Of a stretch of DNA of 64,000 bases, positions 1-12,607 are shown piece after piece; position 1 is the first letter of the stretch, and each line of letters starts with the position of its first letter. The stretch comes from Dermanyssus gallinae (lineage: Eukaryota > Arthropoda > Arachnida > Mesostigmata > Dermanyssidae): NCBI GenBank assembly GCA_003439945.1, contig QVRM01003919.1:30932-94931 (forward strand), given 5' to 3'. The notes beneath the pieces were generated by a model. That model searched no databases. It saw only the letters and a program-made list of their open reading frames with translations, and was not told the DNA's origin. Position numbers and translations under genes: made by a program.

Positions 1-1246
1 CCCCTTCAAAGTAATCCCCATGAGATATTATACACTTGTGCCAACGGTTTTTCCAATCTTCGAAGCACTTCAAAAAACCATTTTTTTTATCTTGTTCAGC
101 TCCTCCTTCGATGCCGTCTTTATCTCGTCAAGCGTAGCGTAACGTCGTCCTTTCATGGGCCTCTTCAGTTTAGGGAACAAGAAAAAGTCACAGGGGGCCA
201 GATCTGGGGAATACGGTGGCTGCGGCATCATTAGTGTGTTGTTTTTGGCCAAAAACTCGCGCACAAGCAACGATGTGTGAGCAGGGGCGTTATCGTGGTG
301 CAAAAGCCAATTTTTGTTCTTCCACAAATCCGGGCGTTTCTGGCGGATTGCTTCGCGCAAATTGCGCATAACTTGCAGGTAATATTCCTTATTGACCGTT
401 CTACCCTGTGGCAAGAACTCATGATGCACCACGCCCCTGCAATCGAAGAAAACTGTCAGCAAAACTTTCACATTCGACCGAACTTGGCGCGCTTTTTTTC
501 GGTCTTGGTTCGTGCGGCAGCTTCCATTGAGATGATTGAGCTTTGGTTTCCACGTCATAACCATAAACCCACGATTCGTCACCAGTTATGACCCTCTGGA
601 GCAAATTTGGGTCGTCGCGGACAGAGTCCAACATCTCATTAGCAATGTTCATGCGATGCTGTTTTTGGTCGCAATTGAGCAATTTTGGTACGAATTTCGC
701 GGCGACCCGTCTCATGCCCAAATCATTGATAAAAATCGAATGGCACGAGCCAATCGATATGTTTAGGTCCTCAGCAACTTCTCTAACGGTGATTCGACGA
801 TTGGCCAATACCATTTTCTCCACTTCATTAATTTTTTCGTCTGTTGTTGAAGTGCTCGGGCGTCCGGCACGCTCTTCGTCGTTCACATCTTCTCGGCCTT
901 CTGAGAACATTTTGTACCACCGATAAACGTTGCTTCGGTCCAAGGTAGCTTCTCCGTATGCCACAGTCAACATTCGGAATGCATCCGCGCACTTAATTTC
1001 GTTTTTTCACACAAAATTTGATACAGGTTCTTTGATCCATTTTTTTGAATAGGTAAAAATCGAAGACGATCCAAAACACGTGCAAGCAAAGCAGCTGTCA
1101 ACAATTAAGTGAACATTCAAAATGGCCGAGCTTGTCGGCATAAGTGAGAGACATGAGTACCAACATAACGCCACAAAAAATCGAAATTCGAATATACGTA
1201 ACCCGCGAAAATTTTTTCCCCCCGCGATACTTTTTGAACACACCTC

Positions 1247-1248
<2 letters not shown>
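1..1248 (-). mobile_element. mariner-family DNA transposon, broken and cut by the window edge
   Basis: A DD34D mariner transposon read on the minus strand. Its upper end carries a typical mariner terminal sequence reading inward from 1248 (ACGAGGTGTGTTC...) and abuts a (TA)n array, consistent with the TA target of this family. The lower end lies outside the window. The transposase begins near 1040, but the reading frame is broken at the T-run at 1002-1007 and again at the T-run at 493-499, so no full protein can be made. The flanking DNA belongs to other repeats. Confidence 0.9.
70..1040 (-). pseudogene. mariner transposase pseudogene
   Basis: Transposases of this family cut and paste the element at TA dinucleotides. 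The N-terminal part (about 973 down to 500) holds the helix-turn-helix region and the first catalytic Asp in ITGDESWVYGYD. After the frameshift near 496 the frame continues with HHDNAPAH, carrying the second Asp, and YSPDLAPCDFFLFP, carrying the third Asp exactly 34 residues later (DD34D). The likely ATG at 1038-1040 is out of frame with the body because of one extra base in the run at 1002-1007. All three catalytic residues survive, so the decay is recent. Confidence 0.88.
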
Positions 1249-1282
<34 letters not shown>

Positions 1283-1291
1283 TATATATAT
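1248..1291. repeat. (TA)n microsatellite beside the mariner
   Basis: About 33 bp of pure TA followed by CG and a further short TA run. It separates the mariner end from the R1-like fragment. Confidence 0.9.
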
Positions 1292-2210
1292 CCCACGGAC
1301 CAGAGGAGCAAGCGACTCTCGGCGCAGGCTCTTAGCATCAGTAATAGACAGCATTATGTTATAAGCCGCACCCTCATGGGAATGCACGACTACAAGAGCT
1401 ACAACACGTCGCCTCCTCAACAAGACCCAAAACCTATGGCGTTTAACATAACACGAGCAAGTCGTACGGCTTCCACAGCAGCCGTACAGGTAATCTCCAG
1501 ACAAATTCCCTGGGACTTTAGAGTTAAAGAATTGGCATCAAGAAACCCTGTAACCAACGTTCTGACGGAGGGCACACTAGTCAGCAGAACCGACACAATT
1601 AGCGAATGGAGCCAGCAATGGGAAGCAATCCAGCCGGGCCATCCTGGATATTGGACAAGATCAATACTTCCTGATCTTAAAAATGGTACAGCCTCAAACA
1701 CGGCTCGCTTACCTACCCACTCGCGCAACTGCTAACAGGCCATGGTGCCTGTTTTCAGCAGTACCTACACCGCATTGGTAAAACTGACTCCCCTGTATGC
1801 CGCATGTGCAACTCGGGGGAGCAGGATGATGTAAGGCACTGCTATGAGCGGTGCTCCTTTTTCGACACTGAGCGAGAGCTATTGTCCCGGAACCTAGGAC
1901 TGCAGAACCCCCTGACATGCCAGGCCCTTGTAGAGGCGCTCCTCAAAGATCATAAATCCTGGATTCTGGTAAGAAGATTCGCACAAGGTATCTCAGAGGC
2001 GAAAATAACCGCCATACAATGCCGAGCAGCCTAAATGGCAAGAAGCGTGGCCAGGTGAAGTAATCTCGAGGAGACAGTATTGCGGCCCGCCCCCCGTCAA
2101 GGGGCAAAGAGGACGACTGGATTTTAGTGGGTGCGAGTCCCACACTACTGTAGCTTTAACGACGTCGCCCGGTGTGCATAACGCATTTTACCAGGTACCT
2201 CTATTAAAAA
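1285..2210 (+). mobile_element. 5'-truncated R1-like non-LTR retrotransposon fragment
   Basis: This is the 3' third of a non-LTR element. Translations from 1376-1735 and 1740-2030 match the C-terminal part of the intact element's ORF2 at about 25250-25900 in order. Shared segments include AAVQVISRQIPWD against AALLLAGEIPWD, GHGACFQQYLHRIGK against GHGNFQSYLYRIGK, and a CRMCNSG...H...C finger. The end of the reverse transcriptase reads in different frames, so it is dead. The 3' UTR at about 2126-2150 also shares the TTTAGTGGG...GAGTCCCACAC motif with the intact copy. It ends in an A-rich/TA stretch. It is a divergent subfamily, not a recent copy of the 21.5-26.4 kb element. Confidence 0.8.
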
Positions 2211-2229
2211 AAATATATATATATATATA

Positions 2230-2564
2230 TCGTCATGCTCTCGCGTACACCCTGCAGACTATCTGGACCGAACTTCCCAAAGAAATTTGTGTACTTACCT
2301 CAGTCAGATTATTTAAACGTGAGGTGAAGAAATGGGTAACGAGTAAAAACTCTAGTCAAAACTAGATACCCGTCAATAGGTTGAAGAAAGCGTGTCATGC
2401 ATGTGAACGGAAGAAGTTTTTAGCGACTTCAATTGTAAGTTTCGTATGGAGTGAGACATGTTAAAGTATGAAATAGATCATGTTGGTGCTAATACACATT
2501 TTATATACGAGAACATAAGCATTGTGAAATTGCGGCTCCGTGAATAAACCTCAAATTAAAATTG

Positions 2565-2567
<3 letters not shown>
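2230..2567 (+). mobile_element. 3' end of a second non-LTR retrotransposon (CR1/Jockey-type)
   Basis: The reading frame at 2230-2365 ends in WTELPKEICVLTSVRLFKR and KWVTSKN. This fits the closing signature of many non-LTR reverse transcriptases (W..LP..I....S...FK..LK.W). It is followed by about 200 bp of 3' UTR containing AATAAA and then a (TA)n run. Only the tail of the element is present, as expected for 5'-truncated insertions. The clade cannot be fixed from so short a piece. Confidence 0.6.

Positions 2568-2603
<36 letters not shown>
2568..2603. repeat. (TA)n microsatellite
   Basis: Pure TA, ending exactly where the CAGT terminus of the Tc3-like element begins. Confidence 0.9.
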
Positions 2604-2606
<3 letters not shown>

Positions 2607-3745
2607 TCCCTGAAAAATTTATAGGACCATCCATTTTTGTTACATTTCACGCATTTAATATAACCATCGTGTAAATATCATAGTGATACATGCCCACAGA
2701 GTAACAGCGGAGACTTCTATCGACATTTGGAGTCTCGGATTACTTTGAACCACGAGATGTTTGCATTTGGCACAGCTACACCACAAAAAAGATAAGGCCA
2801 CTAGCAAGATACCTGGTTTAACAAATGAATTAAGCGGATTAACGGCATTTGGGCTAATTTCACGGCATTTAGCAACTATACTTAATACTCAGTAAACTTC
2901 CCATTAAGTCGGATAAACTCAAAAGTGCGGTTTGGTATAGTGTTAAACAAATTTTGGATGACGTTTTGCAAGAGCTCGTCCCAAGCCTCAAAAATTGTTT
3001 TTTATAGGTGTAAACTTATTGTTCGAGCCAGCTTCACACATTCTGAATCATATTAAGATCAGGTGAGAGTGCAGGCCAGCGAAGGACATTATTGTGACGT
3101 TGGTCGAACCAGCTTTCGATCAGCCTAACGGTGTGAATTGGGGCGTTATCGTGTGTAAAAACGAAGTCTGGCCCTCCCAACAGCTTAAAATGTGCCGAAT
3201 GCTCTTTTAGTAAATCCCCGTAGCGCGTCGAATAAACACGACCGTCTAAAAACACAATCGATGACTTTGTATAATACCCGACAGCAGCCCAGATCACCAC
3301 TGAACCGCCACCTCAGTGACGTTGGTTCTTGAAAATTCGTTTTTCCTTGCGGACATCGTGCGAATAATAGTAAAATCAATCCGATTCATCAAAGTTATAC
3401 TTTTTCATCCGAAAAGAGCACTCTGTGTAATTCAGTGGTCCATGACATCGTATCGTGGGCACTTAGTGGTCCATGACATTTTGTCGTGGGCGAAATCAAG
3501 ACGAGCTTTCATCGGTCAGCGATCAATCGTTGTTTTTCTTGTGTTTTTTGCGAATGTGTCGTCCTGAGGAAGCTTTGCGCATTTCGCATGTTCGTTTACA
3601 CGTCGGCCGCCGCCGCATTTGCCCTCGCCGAGGGCGCAGAGTTCGATGCTTTCTTCAGAATTGCAGCTCGTTTCGTTCCGAAATAGAATTTGGACGCCCG
3701 GAACTATTTCTTTACGGCGTATTTTTACCTAATTAACAAATGTAT
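2604..3745 (-). mobile_element. Tc1/Tc3-like DNA transposon relic
   Basis: The lower end starts with CAGTCCCTGAAAAA directly after TA, as Tc1-superfamily termini do. The transposase lies on the minus strand. From about 3740 downward, frames in succession give the helix-turn-helix start (RAAILKKASNSAPSA), ARLDFAHDKMSW, LFSDEK with the first catalytic Asp, then 3300-3034 with THDNAPIHT and SPDLNMIQN. The family normally has SPDLNPIEN; here the third catalytic Glu is Gln at the correct DD34E spacing. Several frameshifts and a short tandem duplication near 3433-3495 break the gene. I did not find the opposite terminal repeat. Confidence 0.8.
3034..3300 (-). pseudogene. Tc3-like transposase C-terminal fragment
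   Basis: An 88-codon open stretch from the catalytic core: VIWAAVGYYTKSSIVFLDGR, then THDNAPIHT, then WPALSPDLNMIQN. This matches Tc1/Tc3 DDE transposases, which excise and insert DNA at TA sites. The Glu-to-Gln change at the third catalytic position would by itself be expected to abolish catalysis. Confidence 0.8.
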
Positions 3746-4271
3746 TTACTACTTGGGCACAACGCCTCAATTGACTGGAAATTTTGCGATAAGAGAGGCC
3801 TATGCTCTTATAAGCCTTGATATGGACCTTTTCTTCACCCATGAGGCGCCAGCCTACGCCTATCGATTCAACAAAGAACAAACTTCTGGTAGGAGGTCTG
3901 CCTTTGTTTCTGTCGAGCCGTTAAATGAGCCCAAACGTCGTTAATCTGCTTAATTCACTCGTTAAGACATGCATCTTGCTAGTGACATTATCATTTTTTC
4001 GCGGCGTAGCTGTGCCAAATTTCGCTACTTTGTTTTCTAGCTGGTACTCGATTGCGCACGGCGTCAATGTGCATATGTATACATGCACATGTACGACACA
4101 AGCGTAGCTTGCGTAGCTTCGTGGTACAACGCGATCTCTTTTGTCCCGGAGGCGCCTTTGATCCGTCATACGTGCGAGCACTCAACGCCTGCAAGCCTCG
4201 ATTGTTTTTCTGGTCGTTTGTCGTTCGCAGCCGCCCGTCTATCTCTTTCTGCGTCGGTATCTCTTTCTCTC

Positions 4272-4316
<45 letters not shown>

Positions 4317-4541
4317 GTATATATATCCCCTATCTTTCTCTGTCTCTCTCTCTCACCCTTTATACTAAGTCCCCCTTCGCCCCTCCCCTCTCGTGCTCGT
4401 TATGGCTAAATGAAGGCGTTTTCATTCGCATTATTACTAATTCGCTGTATTCTCTATTCTCACTGCAAGCACTGCGGCCGACCACTGCCGCTACCGCATG
4501 GACTACAACAGTAGAACCACTACATTGTCGTCGTCGTCATC
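3746..4541. other. intergenic stretch with TA and TC tracts
   Basis: No coding signal I can support. It holds a 40 bp (TA)n at about 4274-4313, a TC-rich tract at 4330-4390 and more mixed sequence just before the candidate signal-peptide exon. Confidence 0.6.
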
Positions 4542-4675
4542 ATGCCGCCGATGCAGATGATGATACTTATCAGTGCCCTATTCACACTTTCTGTTGTTGC
4601 TTGCCCATGTGAAGGGGAGCCACTGGTCGTATTGTCAGGGCAGTCACCACCGCCGGCCAATCACAATACCACTGT
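4542..4675 (+). CDS. candidate signal-peptide first exon, possibly of the ADAMTS-like gene
   Basis: The frame from ATG 4542 gives MPPMQMMILISALFTLSVVA followed by CPCEGEPLVVLSGQ and a short proline/asparagine stretch. This is a textbook secretion signal: short start, hydrophobic core, small residues at the cleavage point. A consensus donor (GTGAGG) follows at 4676. The exon ends in phase 2, and the first recognised ADAMTS propeptide exon at 15308 starts with exactly one base to complete a codon, so the two could be joined across a 10.6 kb intron. The linkage is inference. The exon could belong to an unrelated secreted protein, or a further propeptide exon may lie between. Confidence 0.42.
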
Positions 4676-5370
4676 GTGAGGCGCGGCTTAGTCTGTCTGA
4701 TTTGCTGTCCATCGCTCGGACGCCCCCCCCCCCCCCCGCGGTGCTGGAAGAGAGAGTGGACGAGCGTCGAGCGGCGGAACCCGATCATCGGACATCATTG
4801 TGCTTGCTCCCTATTGTGCTCACGCTCTCGTGGTGTGGAGTCTCGTGGTGCGGCCGGGTCGCCGGACGTTACAGTACAGGCCCGGCCCGGCCGCGTCATG
4901 TCAACGTGATGATCGCAACGAAACAAAGCGACCGGTTACATAAGCTAATTTCGTCGTCGTCAGCTTTCGACAGACAGAAAACATCGTGTTGGCAAGAGTC
5001 CAAACATTACACACCTGTAATACTATCATTCAATCGTAACAACAACAACAATAACGACGGCGACAACAACGACAACAGCAAAAAGATAGAGAGGAAGACA
5101 ATGACTGAGTGAGAGAAAGCGAAACAGAGAGAAAACGAAAAAGAAACGTGGGGCAAACAATTTTAAATATAAATCATAAATAATTTCTTATATAAATATA
5201 TATATATATATAGTTCATGCATGTAAGGTATTACTTATTAGTTATATATATATATATATATATCCGTTGTAGCCGAATCAAGTCGGCGTCAAAAATGATA
5301 TCTACAGCTAATGGACTTCCAAAAATTTTAAAGCTTATATCATTCATGCATGTAAGGTAATACTTACTAG

Positions 5371-5426
<56 letters not shown>

Positions 5427-7838
5427 TCTACGTTTTTATGTGATTACCGGTACGCTATTTAGTTACTGGTGCACCTTTGCTGGCATTCAGGCGGCTTTCT
5501 GAAAACAAAATGTGTTTTTAAAATCTTTATTGTTCCTCTTCTTACCTATTTTTTTACAATGTACTCGAAATGATCGTTTATTCTTTTTCGCTCTTAGCTA
5601 CAGGCATAGCTATTTTTTTGGTAGACGGGAAACCATATATATATATATATATATATCTATATATATATATATGTCTCAACGATAGCTAAAACGATCTCCG
5701 TGTGGCTTCTCTATTTACTAAAGGCCGTAACCATACTATTAATTAACACCAGTATATTATTCCCATGGGACACAACACTTTAAACAAACGCTGATATTTT
5801 ATCGAGAAGCGTCAATGGCAGACTTACCTCTAGATTGGGCGTTCTAATGCTCCTATTTGTTTATATATCTATACTATCGAACATAACGATTGTAGCCAGT
5901 AAACATGTTTTTATTATTATTATTATTATTATTATTTTTTATTGATGAATGAATGTGAAATAATATTTTAAAAATGTATCTGCTTGTAGCTTAGACGCTA
6001 TAAACCTCAATTTATTTTAAGTAAAAGTATTTTTCTTCTAATCTGTCTAATTCAGTTAACTTCATAATACTCTACGCATTTGAAGTTGTTTGTCTGCTTA
6101 AAACTGAGCTACGTTGTTTTTAAGGTTTACTTCGCAAAGCTTTGGTCACAACCTTAGGGTCCTTAACTGTCACAGATGTCTGCTGTAGTATGTTAAATCC
6201 TCGTACTACCAACCATGTGACTTCATGACAGTAAGAGACTATAAGTAGCTGACATACTGGCATGTGTTGATTTAATTCCGAAGAGCCCGCGTAGTGCATC
6301 AGAAGCTGGAGAGGAATTGATGTCAATGGCTTATGGTTACAGGTGCATATGCAAATGCGGCAGCGTGATCTAGGGGTCAAGTGCGCTAGTCATGGTTGTC
6401 ATCTACCAGAGTGTCGCCGGTTGTTGATCTTGTTGACTCTGTTGTTGATCGAACTTGCATTGGGCGATGCTCATTGAGAATAAATGATAACCCATGTTGC
6501 TACCAAAATGACTTTTGAGGAAACCCTAGATATCTCAAAGTGTCCGTTATTTGGTGCCGCAATGAGCTCCCCTGATATTAAAGGTTGGCATGTGTGTGTG
6601 TATATATATATATAGGTGCGCACGTGGTCAAGTGTGCTTAATTTCTGGGCCGGCGTTCAGCGCTGTAACAAAGGGGAACCCACATTCAGCCACATATAGA
6701 ATCGTATCAAGGCAAAGGAATATATATAGATAACACTAGTAAAACGGGGAATTACCACACTTTTATAAACATATATCTCTGTACGTAGATTTTTGCAATT
6801 CTCCTTGAGTCTTTGCTAGAGCTTTATCTTGCGACTACTGTACTATAGAAGCGATCCAGAAATAAAGCTTAATGGTCTGACTGCCATTGCGATGCATTTT
6901 GTCACAATACATCCTAATGCTACAGTGGCACTATCAGACACTGCGTTGACTGCCTCCGGAAATTATAGAAAGAATACAGCACTAATGATGGGCATTTATA
7001 TATATATATATATATATATATAAGAAAAAAAGAGTTTCGAGTGGTTATCAAGCATTTTTATTTCAAAGGTTGGTATAAGACCCAAGTGAAAACTGAGTTA
7101 GACGAGGTGTACGGTGACTTTGCGCCATGTTTTGCCACTATTTCCAACTGGATAATTGAGTTAAAAAGAGGTCGCAGGAGCACCCAGGATGAACTACGTT
7201 TAGGACGCTCAAAAACGGCAACTGATGAGGAAAACGTGGAAAAAGTGCGGAAAATCGTTGATCCCAAGAAGCATCTCGCCAATGGTGTGCACCTGGTGAA
7301 GGACCTCCGAAGAGGGTGCGGACAACGGCATCGGCCGGAAAGATGATGGCTGAGGTTTTTTTAGACCAGCGTGGAATAATTCTGGTCGACTACCTTGAGA
7401 GCGGTAGAACGATCAAGGGAGAATATTATGCAAGACTGTTGGACTGCCTGAAACAAGAACTCATCGTGAAACGGCCCGCTTTGCAGAAGAAGGTTGTCCT
7501 GTTTCATCAGGACAATGCTCCTGCACACAAGTCGCGGCAAGCATCGACAAAACTGGCCCAACTTCCTATTCTCCAGACCTGGCCCCCTCTGATTATTTTC
7601 TCTTCGGACAGAATAGTCTCGGTGGAAAGCGTTTTTTCTCAGCAATGAAGAGGTTAAGGCTGCTGTCAATGTCTATTTTCAGTCTAAAGACGCGGAATTC
7701 TACTCAAAAGGTATAAATGATCTGAAATCTCGGTGGGAAAAGTGTATTGAGCTTCTCGGGGAGTATATCGAATAAGAACAAATTAAAAACAACATTTAGA
7801 CAAATCTTGATTTTCAGTTTAAGAACTTGTTGAACTAC

Positions 7839-7888
<50 letters not shown>

Positions 7889-8102
7889 TGTAATACAAAT
7901 ATAGTGCCATGATTATAAAGACTTGCACAAACAAGCCAACAATGGTACCCTGCTGTCTCTGAACAAACTCAAAAATGGCGATGCTCACTGAAATACTCGA
8001 ATAAAGTAGTTAAGTAGCACGCGTTTGAACCTCCTTAACTTGCTCGTCAATTATCATTAGACCAAATTTATCGGCCATTCACCTATTTCTTGTCTGTTTG
8101 CA

Positions 8103-8156
<54 letters not shown>

Positions 8157-11100
8157 GGACAAATGCGTTTTTTGAATGCCACGCCTTTGAGAGGCCAGCT
8201 ACGTTTATTTGAGCGTAAAACACTGTAGAATCTTTGAGAGCTTCGGAACGTGAAATAATTCCTTGGTTTTAGCGTCACTTTTCGTCGTCACTCACCTTTA
8301 CGTCCATGGTTTCGTGCCAACGTTGAATCAATGGGTACTCTATAATCTGAGCAAGCGCAACAACGTGAAGTGTGTAGCAAAAGGCTCTTCTTGGCTTGCC
8401 AGACACAATGCGTGTCCGTTCTTGGATCGAATTGTCACCTGTGGCGAGAAACGGATATTGTACAAGCGCGGAAGGTTCTGGTGCGCCGCAGGCCAGTCTC
8501 TCGAGACGGCCCGTGTGAGACTAATTCATTCGCGCGAGATTTTGCTCTGTGCTCTGCGGTGTGAGAGGCATGGCATCGTCCTTCACGAGCTTTTTCCTGG
8601 TGACTAAACGGTAAACACGGGTTTGTGCTACTGTGATCAGCTCGACCGAATTTTTGCCACTCTGCAATAGAAGAGAGAGTCTCGTAAACAGAATGGGCGT
8701 TACCCAGTCTCCACAAAGTAGCAAGCTTCGATTAGGAAACTTTGCCGTGTCCACCGTACTCATCGGACATCGCATCGTCGGACTACCACCTACTTAGATG
8801 TCTGCAGAACTGCCTACGGGGAAAGCAATTCAGTTCACTAGAAACAGTAAAAATACACTTAGGGAGATTCCTCGGGATGCAGCAACCAGAATTGTTTGCC
8901 ATGGGAGTCGAAAGTCGAATTCAGGTGTAGGGGAAGGATGACTAAGATCGGTCAGCTTTTCTATTTGTAGTTTATTATTGAACGCATCACGAAAAAGGGG
9001 ATATTTATTTCCAGATAGATTGTCACAATTGCGCGCTTGGCGGCTACTGCGCCATGCGAAAAGGCTGTTCACATAGGTTTTCTTTGCGGAGGATTTTGCG
9101 TATAAATTTGCACCACTACGCGATGGTTTTACGACCTAGTTAAAACATATTGCAGTCTTTCCTTGTTCTGGCAGGTGTTATCAAACACTTTGGTGTCGTT
9201 GTCTTCTTAAAGCTGTAAAATTTCATCGCATTCGATCTCCTTAGGATCAATATTGCACCTCCGACACATTTTGAAAATCTGTTGTGTACTGTGGAGATTA
9301 GTTTCTTGTCTCTCGTAAGGCCTGTGTTCCAAACAGGGGACGCGTACAGTTTCACCGGTAACATGTTGGTAGAAACTGACGTAGAGCCTAGCGTCAGATA
9401 GTACAAGCGTCCGCATAATCCTGTTAACTTTCCTGAATGCGCGGGCGACAGTTTCAGTTATATGCGCGCTATGTGACCGTTTCAAATGCCAATTTGAAGT
9501 CAAAATAAATGCAATCGAATGGCTTGTTGTCATTCAGCATCAAAGCCTAATCATTTTGAGTTTCAAGAAGCTGCAGGACCGTGGAGTAACCGGGTCGATA
9601 AGCGAACTGTTCTATTGAAATGAACCTCTGAAGATTAGCGTTGTTGTAGACGGCTTCAGCAATTACACTCCCAAAGAGTTTGCTGGCAACAGAAGTAAGC
9701 GATACCGTTTGTTTTGTGCATCAGTTTTTTCCCATCTCTTATGCACTGGACACACGATGACACAGCGGAACAGATCAGGTACAGTTCCCTTTATAAGAAA
9801 ACGTCGGAATATCAGCGGTAAAGGTATGCATAATGAACGGTCGCATTGCTTATATACGAATGCGCTGTTACCACCCAGTGTTTCGCTGTGTTTATTTGAG
9901 AGCTTCCTGAGATGTCGAGTTAGGTTTTCAGGGGAGTTGTCAACGTTTTCAACGAATTTGAAACTGTCTGGTGCGTGTACATTAGGTTGTGGCCGCCGGG
10001 AGCGGCCTGCTGCTAATTTACCATGAGACGGATAGGTTGAGGCGAAGACGTCACGGAGTTATTCAGCTTTCTTAGGGTACTCTTAGGGCTTCTTCACGAG
10101 TTGATCAAGACCAGTTGTGCTAATGAATTGAAGCAGAACATTTTCCTTACTCAATCGGCCACCGTCGTCGTTCCCATTGCCGTCATTATTGGACTTAAGT
10201 TACAAGAGATGGGGTTAATCCAATCGATGTCGCCTTGGTTGAAGTCACCAGCCACAACAACGCTGTTGTCAATGGAGATGAGATGTTTTAACTCGGCGAC
10301 CAGTGTGGCCATGTTACGATAAAGCTCTGCAGCTGTACCGGTAGGGTTAAAATAGGAGCAGATGAGACGCACTAGCTGCTAGTCAGCAGAAGATCGACGG
10401 CCACTGTTTCAGAAGATGTCCATGACAGTCGCCGGAGCACAGGGTGTTTGGGTTTCGACTAAGAGCAAAACTCTACCTTCGGATTAGGCATCTTGATCTT
10501 GGCGAACAACCTAAAGTCTGCCATTGGCAGATAGTTCAGCGCATGAAACCCCATCGTTAAGCCAGATCTCGGTTATGAAGGAAATGTCGATTTTAAGAGA
10601 TATCATACACTCAGTCAGATTGTCGATTGCGCCAGGTTTTGTTCAAAGAACGCGCGTCTAAAATAATGTAGGTAATTTGCTACTATGTTTTTCATTGTAA
10701 TTTTTTTTCAGGCTAGATTTATTATTGTCCTTACGTCTGTGTTGGGGATGTGACGATTTCTTCACAGCAACAAGAAATGCTCCAGAGGGTGATAGGTGAC
10801 GGTGTAGTTCTGTTGCCAAACGCGCAGCGTTTTAACAAGAGATGAACACCCTTTCGGTACAGAGACAACTTTCGCTGGTATCCCGTCCGGGCCGTGCCAT
10901 TTCCCAGGCTTCTATTAGTGGTACTTCTTCAACGAGGACCTCTATTTCTGGTCGAACGAGGTCAGCATGACTCGGGACGTGTCGTCGGACCGCGCTCTCC
11001 ACGAGGTCGTCGGGAAATGTTGGCCGTAATTGTTTTGTCCTATCTTATAGGTTTGCTCCCAAATGTTATCACTTGCTGCTTGAGTGACGTCAGCGATGGC

Positions 11101-12287
11101 GGCCAGAATTGAAACCGCCTGCGTTTGATTAGCAGACGTGTGTCCCTCGTTGGCCTTTTCTTTTTACCGTTGGGCTCCTTCCTTGGGGTCTTTTAAGTTG
11201 CTCTTGCGACCTCGGGCTTCCCTGATGCATTGCCTGTGCACAGAACACTACATAGAGATTGCTGCGTGTCGCCATTCCTTGCAATATAAAGCATTACTAC
11301 TACTACTACTACCACTATATCAACTGCTCTGTCATCCATTAGTCACTGAGTGACAACTCACTATACCTAGCGCAGCTCCAACCAGAAAGCGACGCATAAT
11401 AACGTCATTACCATAGTTACTGCCTCGGTTGTAGTTGCTACAAACAATGAACGTAACTGAAGTTAGGACACTGATTCCAAAGTCAACGCGCTGTTATTAT
11501 TATTCTTGTAAGCATTGGTGTTGCTTTTGGCATCGTTGATGTTGTAGTTGTAGTTGTGGTTGTTGTTATTATTATTGTTGTTGCCTTTGTTGTTGTTGTT
11601 GTTGTCGTTGTCGTTGTTGTTATTGTTATTGAGGGTGTTAGTCTTTTTGCTGACGCTATTCACCCGGACTATGCATACGGAGCGTGAACATTTGCAGGGA
11701 CGCTCGATACTCAGTCACTGTGCAGTCATCGATGTACGCCGTCTCATCGATAATTCGGTTCGCCATTTGCCTGCGGCAGCGTGGCAGCGTGTCTGTCGCC
11801 AGGCGTGTCAAGTCTGTCAAAGAGAAACAGACACCACGGGGCACTAAACTAGTGTGCAAGTGAATGGTCACTGCGCAAAGCACAGCTAGTTGCCTGAACG
11901 TATCATCTTTGTCTACAGGTTGCGCATTTTCCGTTGTGGTCATCGTCATCGTCGTCGTTGTTGATGTTGTTGTTGTATCTCTTGTTGTTCTTGTTGATGT
12001 TGTTGTTGTTGTCGTCGTTGTTGTTCTTGTTGATGTTGTTACCGCTCTTAGTCATGTTGTCATTTGTTGATGGCTCATACATCTCTCTACTAGAAACCCG
12101 TCTCTTTCCCGTTTGTGTCTCACTTGCACACTGTTTAATCGCTCGCTTTATACTAGCTTCTTACCCGTGCAATGCCGTGCTATCGCAAGAAAAGCATTTA
12201 TTAATGGTTGTTGACATGTTCTGTGCCATGTGTAACGCCTGCAGATACTATATATGTGCAACACCATTATGATCGGTGGTATATATA

Positions 12288-12343
<56 letters not shown>

Positions 12344-12573
12344 AATATAAGAGAGAGGCGGCAATGTGTGCCCTACCGGCGCAGAGCAACGGCTGTCATT
12401 CAGATGCAAATAAACACTTAGCGGACAAATAGCTTCCGCTAAATGGGAGAACAGTTGAGTAATTTGGATTTGGCGAAGGAGATATGCAGCCTCGGATTTC
12501 AACATCGAGTTATCGTTGTGACGGTCGCCTTAACGAGTACGGGCAACCGCACTATTATCGTATACGTAATGCA

Positions 12574-12607
<34 letters not shown>

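Noticed and set aside
4573..5112. 179-codon plus-strand frame after the signal-peptide exon
   Set aside because: It is in a different frame from the signal peptide, crosses a poly-C run and ends in asparagine repeats; no family match.
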